A DNA stretch of 36,449 nt from assembly GCA_903842575.1 (NCBI GenBank), contig CAIMMM010000005.1:1-36449 (forward strand). The letters run 5' to 3'. The DNA is from an uncultured Bacteroidota bacterium (lineage in GTDB: Bacteria > Bacteroidota > Bacteroidia > Flavobacteriales > Flavobacteriaceae). Under the pieces are notes generated by a model, which was not told the origin of the DNA, did not search any database, and was given only the letters and a program-made list of their open reading frames with translations. Shown here one piece after another: positions 31,443 to 36,449 of this stretch. Numbering within the stretch: position 1 is the stretch's first letter; every line of letters starts with the position of its first letter. Position numbers and translations under genes: made by a program.

Positions 31443-32789
31443 TTAGACAACCACCAATTTCGTTATTCTATCGCCTTGTGCCAGTTTCATGCTTGCTAAA
31501 TTCCATGATTTCCTAACTTGAAAACAAAGCAAAGGAAATAAAAACGGAATCAAGACAAAACTAAGCATTTTTAAAAACTTATTCTTTTTAAATTTATACG
31601 GAACTAAAGAAGGTAAAACAGAATGGATAATAAATAATTTGCTCCATGCAGCCCCAAAATATTTTCTTGAAAAATACAATACACTAGGGATGGGTCTTGG
31701 TTCAAAAAAAGAATTGGTTCGCCAATTGTCCCAACTCCCCATTTGTCGTAAGCCGCCTTGGCTCACTTTCAAATGAATCCGTTTGGCTTTATAATTGGAA
31801 ATGTTTTTATAACCCGCCAAATAAGCTCTTAATCCAAATTCGCCGTCACCCATTCGTTGTTTTTCAAACTGCCGATCAAATAAACCAATCTTTTCAAAAA
31901 TCGCTTTTTTCAGCAACACATTTCCAGTATCCAATTGATCACTCCACCTAAAGTAACTATAATGTTTGGGCACTTCGGCTCCAACAGTACTAATAGAAAC
32001 ACCTGATGACAAATCGGCATTGAAATAATCCAACGCTTTTAGATGTTGAAAAATCCAATCTTTTTCTATTAAAGAATCATCATCATACAACAAAATATAA
32101 TCGCCTTTACTGGATTGGACAGCTTCATTCCTAGCTTTCCAAAGGGCTTTTTCTTCCTGATACCAAAAGTGCAAATTCAATTTCCACCCTTTGTAAAATT
32201 CCGTTTGAAAATCATCCGTTTGGTCTACAATAATGACTTCGAAATGGGTATAGCTTTGCTTTTCTAAATCTTTTAATACATCTTTTAAATAATCATAGCG
32301 ATTCAATGTTGGAATCACTACGGAAATTAGGGGGTTTGATTTTACTAAACTACTTTCAAAAGTTTCATAATCATTATGATTCGCATGGTTTTTGGAGAAA
32401 TCAAAACGCAAAATATTTCTGGTTTTAATAAAAGAAATAACTTCTAAAATAGGATTGTTCAATGATATAATTCGCAATACAAACACATAAAAAACCCATG
32501 CTTTGTGAAAATTTTTTCTCAGAAAAACATATTCATCGCGTACTGGAATTTTTACTTCATCCCAGATGTTTAACCCTTCTTGAAAATCGCTTTTAATAAA
32601 CCCCTGCTGAAAAGCGGTCCATGCTACGTCACGCTCTTGCGCTATGCTGCTTTTGTAATTTGCGTCAATAATAAAAGGAAAATTTGCCTTTTCCAATTGA
32701 TGAATTGTTGGGAAATAACAAAAATCTTTTGAGGGTTTCAAATTAAAATACCAAATGGGTTTGATGTATTTTAAATAATTGAAAATCAT
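31443..32789 (-). CDS. Glycosyltransferase family 2 protein
   Basis: A 448-residue protein. A poorly recognised N-terminal region of about 145 residues precedes the GT-A domain, which begins SNPLISVVIPTLNRYDYLKD (about residues 147-166). The metal-binding DxD-like element is DYILLYDDDSLIEKDW near 230. The acceptor side has DTGNVLLKKAIFEKIGLFDR and MGDGEFGLRAYLAGYKN. A hydrophobic segment near residues 410-430 (FVLIPFLFPLLCF) may tether it to the membrane. The long N-terminal extension is unlike minimal GT2 enzymes and could be a separate recognition domain. It follows the AsnB-like gene by 2 bases. Confidence 0.85.
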   Translation of the reverse strand: MIFNYLKYIKPIWYFNLKPSKDFCYFPTIHQLEKANFPFIIDANYKSSIAQERDVAWTAFQQGFIKSDFQEGLNIWDEVKIPVRDEYVFLRKNFHKAWVFYVFVLRIISLNNPILEVISFIKTRNILRFDFSKNHANHNDYETFESSLVKSNPLISVVIPTLNRYDYLKDVLKDLEKQSYTHFEVIIVDQTDDFQTEFYKGWKLNLHFWYQEEKALWKARNEAVQSSKGDYILLYDDDSLIEKDWIFQHLKALDYFNADLSSGVSISTVGAEVPKHYSYFRWSDQLDTGNVLLKKAIFEKIGLFDRQFEKQRMGDGEFGLRAYLAGYKNISNYKAKRIHLKVSQGGLRQMGSWDNWRTNSFFEPRPIPSVLYFSRKYFGAAWSKLFIIHSVLPSLVPYKFKKNKFLKMLSFVLIPFLFPLLCFQVRKSWNLASMKLAQGDRITKLVVV

Positions 32790-32791
32790 GT

Positions 32792-34654
32792 TTATATAAT
32801 ATTGATATACATATTTATCAAAGTAGAAACATTGTCAATTGACTCGTTTTCGACAAATAATTTACACCAAATTTCTACCGATGCCAGCAAGGCAGTGTTG
32901 TAATTATTAAAATTGGCACACATGTATTTTATTTGCTTGCTATCCAATTGCATGATACTAGAAACATGTCCGTTTTTAAAAAATTCGGGATGCACCATGG
33001 CATTTCTTAAGGCATAGGAAGGGAAACCACTTTTCTTTTTATGCGTTAATTGCCTTGGTAATTTAGTATCCGCTAATTTTCTAACAATGCTTTTGTCTAA
33101 AAGAAAGGGGTGCTTATAATTATAAAATTTAGTAGTGTTGCTTATCTTAAATTTCGTTGGTAAATTCATTGCAAAAGCAATAATTTCTTCATCCAAAAAC
33201 GGGAATCTTGACTCGATAGAATGCATCATTCCCATTCTATCGTTTCGGTGTAATAAGGAAACAATCTGCTCGTTAAGCATTTGTTTGGTTAGATATTGTT
33301 CTTGCTTTTGCTTTTCGGGCAAGAAATCATAAATATTTATAGTTTCCTCCCTAATGATTTGTCTGGTAAAATTATTACTAGCTTGTTCAAAAAGCGCTAA
33401 AATATCTTGAGATCCTCCCGATTTATTTATATAAGGTAATAATTTCGGGACTTTACTGTAAATGAAATTCAGGAAGTCGTAGGGACTTTTAATAAAATTA
33501 TCATATTTACGCGTCAGTAATTTTGGGTAACCCAAAAACAGCTCATCTGCCCCTTCCCCAGTCAATACGGCTTTAACTCCATGATGATGGGCTAGTTGTG
33601 ATACATTTGAAAAGGGTATTGCGTTAAAATGAACAACAATTGGCGATTCATAATACCAGGTTGCCTTTGCCCAATCTCTAACGGCCATGTTTTTTTCAAA
33701 ACTATAATCATACAATTCTTTATTTAAAGTTTTTGCTAATAATTTAGCATCCTCCAATTCAGAATATTGACCAACTACATTGGCTGTAAAAAGTTTAAAA
33801 TCGGGTTGGTGTTTGGCGCCATACAAAGCAATCAAACTAGAATCTATTCCGCCACTCACAAAAGCTCCCATAGGTGCATCGCTAGCAATCATTTTTTTTA
33901 CGGAAGCATCAAATAGGTAATCCAACTCAGCCACTACATCAGAAAAACTCATATTGTATAATCTTCTGTATTCCTTCTCATCAATGGTAGAAGCTAGTGT
34001 AAAATATGTTTTTTCGGTAAGACCATTTTCATTGATGGCGACGTAGGTTCCAGGTTTTACATGATGAATGTTATCCCAAGCGGTTTCATATCTCGATTTT
34101 TCAAGCGAACCTAGACTAGAAAACAATACTTTAAAAGAATTGGGTTTAAAGTCAGTCACAGCTAAAATTGCTTTTACTTCGGATGAAAACCAATAATTTT
34201 TGTAGTTGTCAATTCCATAATACAAAGGTTTTATACCGATTCTGTCTCTTACAAGCAGTAATTCTTTTGTGGTTTTATTATACCATGAAAAAGCAAACAT
34301 CCCTTGAATTTTTGATAACGTTTTATCAATTCCCCATACTTTTATAGCATGAAATAAAACGGCCGTATCTGAACTGGATTGATAATCAAAAGGAGGTAAT
34401 TCTTTTTTAAGCTCCAAGTAATTATAGATTTCACCATTGTAAACCAATACAAATTCATTGTCTTCAAAGGGCTGATTCCCTTGATTGGATAAATCTAACA
34501 AACTCAATCTGTTGTGAGCAAATCCAACAAATCCTTTATAGAAAATCCCTTGAAAATCTGGACCACGATGATGTTGAATTGAAAGCATTTTTTCAAGATG
34601 CCTTAATTCTATTGTTTGATTTGAATAATTAATAAATCCTGATATGCCACACAT
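32792..34654 (-). CDS. asnB: Asparagine synthase-like glutamine amidotransferase (AsnB family)
   Basis: A 620-residue two-domain enzyme. The N-terminal class II glutaminase domain has the nucleophile Cys2 (MCGISGFIN), with HHRGPDFQG and EIYNYLELKKELP. The C-terminal synthetase domain has the ATP-pyrophosphatase loop APMGAFVSGGIDSSLIAL near residue 262 and the TGEGADELFLGYPK motif. It would release ammonia from Gln and use it to amidate a carboxylate. In a surface-glycan locus, relatives such as the WbpS type amidate sugar uronic acids, and that is more likely here than plain asparagine synthesis (inference). It lies 2 bases before the GT2 gene and 13 bases after the methyltransferase gene, inside the operon. 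Confidence 0.88.
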   Translation of the reverse strand: MCGISGFINYSNQTIELRHLEKMLSIQHHRGPDFQGIFYKGFVGFAHNRLSLLDLSNQGNQPFEDNEFVLVYNGEIYNYLELKKELPPFDYQSSSDTAVLFHAIKVWGIDKTLSKIQGMFAFSWYNKTTKELLLVRDRIGIKPLYYGIDNYKNYWFSSEVKAILAVTDFKPNSFKVLFSSLGSLEKSRYETAWDNIHHVKPGTYVAINENGLTEKTYFTLASTIDEKEYRRLYNMSFSDVVAELDYLFDASVKKMIASDAPMGAFVSGGIDSSLIALYGAKHQPDFKLFTANVVGQYSELEDAKLLAKTLNKELYDYSFEKNMAVRDWAKATWYYESPIVVHFNAIPFSNVSQLAHHHGVKAVLTGEGADELFLGYPKLLTRKYDNFIKSPYDFLNFIYSKVPKLLPYINKSGGSQDILALFEQASNNFTRQIIREETINIYDFLPEKQKQEQYLTKQMLNEQIVSLLHRNDRMGMMHSIESRFPFLDEEIIAFAMNLPTKFKISNTTKFYNYKHPFLLDKSIVRKLADTKLPRQLTHKKKSGFPSYALRNAMVHPEFFKNGHVSSIMQLDSKQIKYMCANFNNYNTALLASVEIWCKLFVENESIDNVSTLINMYINII

Positions 34655-34667
34655 AATTTAAAACATC

Positions 34668-35372
34668 TTATTTTTCAAAAAGCCAAGCGGTATGATTATT
34701 ACTCAAACCAAATTTGTTTTTGATACTATTCTCTAAATTTTTAACATGCAATGTACTTGTTTTGAACCCTACTTTTTCAAATCTTTCATAATAATCCAAT
34801 CCGCAGCTTCTACAGTGATCATCATGTCCATGAATTCTTTCAAATTCACTTCTTTCGATAGCAATGTCTTCATACGTTTTAGGATTATTAGCAGGATAAA
34901 GGGGAACACTTACCAATAATTTCCCTTTGGGTTTTAAAATCCGATACATTTCAGAAATGGCCACTAGGTCATTAGGAATATGCTCTAAAACATGCCAAAT
35001 TAATATGAAATCATATTGATTATCAAGAAGGTCCGTTTTTGTTAAATCTTGAACTAAATTGACAAACTTCTTTTTAACAATATCCAGTCTATCATATTTA
35101 ATAAAATTAAAATTAGTAGTAATGTATTTGTATTCAGGTTCATTTACTGCAACGTGCAACAAACTGATGTCCTTTTTAGAAACGCCAAAATGATTTATGG
35201 AAAAAGGAATTAATCGGGTTCTTGCTAGTGAATTACATTTAGGACATTTATTATGTGGAAACTTCTTTCCATGCCATCCGCAAATTTCACAAATAACATT
35301 GTTCCCTCTAAGGATAATCCTATCAAAAAAGTTTGCGATTGTCGCTTTGTATTTTTTTATATACCTAATCAT
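34668..35372 (-). CDS. Class I SAM-dependent methyltransferase with N-terminal zinc ribbon
   Basis: A 234-residue protein. The N-terminal region has Cys28-x2-Cys31-x11-Cys43-x2-Cys46 (NNVICEICGWHGKKFPHNKC and PKCN), a rubredoxin/zinc-ribbon-like knuckle. The methyltransferase domain follows. Its motif I is atypical: DISLLHVAVNEPEYKYI replaces the usual Gly-rich loop, although later motifs, LLDNQYDFILIWHVLEHIPN and YRILKPKGKLLVSVP, are standard. A third CxxC element (CRSC) is near residue 196. The acceptor is unknown and may be a sugar or nucleotide-sugar of the locus. It overlaps the upstream exostosin-like gene by 4 bases (ATGA), a sign of coupling. Confidence 0.8.
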   Translation of the reverse strand: MIRYIKKYKATIANFFDRIILRGNNVICEICGWHGKKFPHNKCPKCNSLARTRLIPFSINHFGVSKKDISLLHVAVNEPEYKYITTNFNFIKYDRLDIVKKKFVNLVQDLTKTDLLDNQYDFILIWHVLEHIPNDLVAISEMYRILKPKGKLLVSVPLYPANNPKTYEDIAIERSEFERIHGHDDHCRSCGLDYYERFEKVGFKTSTLHVKNLENSIKNKFGLSNNHTAWLFEK

Positions 35373-36424
35373 GTATGTAAGTATTGAATCATACTATTTA
35401 AAGATAGTGTCTCTCTCCATAGTTTTCTATTATTAATTTGCATATTTATAAAATCTTCATCAGTAATATTTTTGTGGAAATCACTCACAATTGTTACTAT
35501 TTTTTTTCGGTCTTTCCATTCCACCCAAACCACATGGTTTTTCCAATTAATTTGCTCTTCAAATGGCAACATACAATCGGTGTTTACAAATATAGGTATT
35601 CTGCCCATCATTAAAGTTTCATATAAACGAACTGAAAAATTTCCTGCTCCTCTAACACAAAGTACATAGTCGGAATTTAAAATATTTTCATAATATTCAA
35701 CAGTAGTTCTCTCTAAATCTTCTGCCCTTTTAGCTCCAGCCCGATATTGATTTCTGTAAATAAAATTCGTTTTTACGTGCGGACTCTTTTCAAAAGCATT
35801 CATTAATTTAGCGCGTTCATACGAAGAAGCAAAAAAAGGTTCCCAATCTTTCCGGATTGGATTTTGAAAAAACCGCTTCATGTTTTCTCTTCCAAAAATC
35901 AACATTTCTTTTACCCTCTTGTTTAGTGAAGTGGAAGCGTGTCCGCAAAAACTGATGGTTGGCAATTCGTTCTTAGCATTTGGAGTAATGTTCTCCTTTT
36001 TAAAAATCCGTTGAAACTGATCCGAAATCGCTACAGGCAATCCTTTGTTTTTATCCGACAATTGACTTCTAAAACCACTCATTCGAAAATAAACCATATT
36101 TGAAAATTCCGGAAATGCAATGCCAAAATCATCAAAGACATAGCCATAAGCCGTAAGGTTTTTTTGCTTACATAAAACATTCAAACTAGCTAAATCCTCC
36201 ATTTTATTTTGTGAAAAATAAAAATTAATGGAGAAAGGAATTAAGACAATTTGTGCCAATTCTATTTTTTCAACCAAGTGAAAATTAGCTGCATTTACAC
36301 CACGCCGTTCTTTCTCTTTCACATCATCAACCCACTCTCCCTCTGAATAAAATGGTCGAGTCATGATAAAAAGCAATCTTTTATCTTTAACTGGATAATG
36401 GGTATGTGCAATGAAAATATTCAA
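35369..36424 (-). CDS. Exostosin-like (GT47) family protein, 5' end uncertain at window edge
   Basis: A 351-residue protein from the TTG at 36424. The frame stays open to the right window edge (base 49 of the final line) without an ATG, so the true start may lie outside. The N-terminus NIFIAHTHYPVKDKRLLFIM, LPTISFCGHASTSLNKRVKE in the middle (~residue 149), and YENILNSDYVLCVRGAGNFS with VRLYETLMMGRIPIFVNTDC near the C-terminus follow the exostosin/GT47 layout. In bacteria such proteins are glycan-building glycosyltransferases. It is the first complete gene seen in the leftward polysaccharide operon, and its stop overlaps the methyltransferase start by 4 bases. The donor and acceptor are unknown. 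Confidence 0.82.
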   Translation of the reverse strand: MNIFIAHTHYPVKDKRLLFIMTRPFYSEGEWVDDVKEKERRGVNAANFHLVEKIELAQIVLIPFSINFYFSQNKMEDLASLNVLCKQKNLTAYGYVFDDFGIAFPEFSNMVYFRMSGFRSQLSDKNKGLPVAISDQFQRIFKKENITPNAKNELPTISFCGHASTSLNKRVKEMLIFGRENMKRFFQNPIRKDWEPFFASSYERAKLMNAFEKSPHVKTNFIYRNQYRAGAKRAEDLERTTVEYYENILNSDYVLCVRGAGNFSVRLYETLMMGRIPIFVNTDCMLPFEEQINWKNHVVWVEWKDRKKIVTIVSDFHKNITDEDFINMQINNRKLWRETLSLNSMIQYLHT

Positions 36425-36449
36425 TCTAAATTTTTCTTTTTGAAGTAAA

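Noticed and set aside
1..36449. CRISPR arrays, insertion sequences, phage genes, tRNA or rRNA
   Set aside because: I saw no regularly spaced identical repeats, transposase motifs, integrase or tRNA-like cloverleafs in the window. A weak or diverged element could be missed by eye.

Overview
The window looks like a chromosomal segment of a Flavobacterium-like member of the Bacteroidota. The DNA is AT-rich by eye. Many upstream regions carry the Bacteroidota -7 promoter motif TAnnTTTG and few carry Shine-Dalgarno-like sequences. The gene content points the same way: a type IX secretion (T9SS) PorV-family protein, a secreted protein with a C-terminal T9SS sorting domain, a Bacteroidota-type serine palmitoyltransferase and a CarboxypepD_reg-like secreted protein. 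I saw no tRNA, rRNA, insertion sequence, phage gene or CRISPR array, and no gene-free stretch longer than 300 bases.

Layout. (1) 1-5461, minus strand: an apparent operon read leftwards, DUF4834-type small membrane protein, YfhO-family membrane protein, GT4 glycosyltransferase and a polysaccharide flippase cut by the left edge. (2) 5587-7693, plus: an outer-membrane transporter-like protein and a GNAT-like acyltransferase, ended by a strong bidirectional terminator. (3) 7757-14069: serine palmitoyltransferase (minus), then on the plus strand a T9SS-secreted protein, an RdgB/HAM1 nucleotide pyrophosphatase, a DEAD-box RNA helicase interrupted by an in-frame stop, and a secreted CarboxypepD_reg-like protein. 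(4) 14152-18285: a large FAD-dependent oxidoreductase (minus), a small unknown protein (plus) and RecQ (minus). (5) 18372-21317, plus: KdsD-like arabinose-5-phosphate isomerase, TatC, an AhpD/CMD-like protein and LptB. (6) 21333-24481: PssA (minus), then PorV2-like protein and a DUF4105/Lnb-like protein (plus). (7) 24484-36449, minus: a polysaccharide assembly locus whose genes are closely packed or overlap. In transcription order it holds a GT47 exostosin-like protein, a zinc-ribbon methyltransferase, an AsnB-like amidotransferase, GT2, an FkbM methyltransferase, GT4, GT4, an O-antigen ligase/polymerase, GT4 and a WcaJ-type initiating phosphotransferase.

Much of the window concerns the cell envelope. 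KdsD supplies a Kdo precursor step, LptB powers LPS export, PssA and serine palmitoyltransferase make phospholipids and sphingolipids, and Lnb would N-acylate lipoproteins. TatC and PorV2 belong to export systems, and regions 1 and 7 build surface glycans.

The most striking anomaly is in the DEAD-box helicase. A TAA at 12369-12371 separates an intact helicase core from an intact same-frame DbpA-type RNA-binding domain and Arg-Gly-rich tail. I did not find a convincing wholly novel system. The best leads are this split helicase, a RecQ lacking every Cys ligand of the usual zinc site, the tailoring set in the glycan locus, and small unknown genes.
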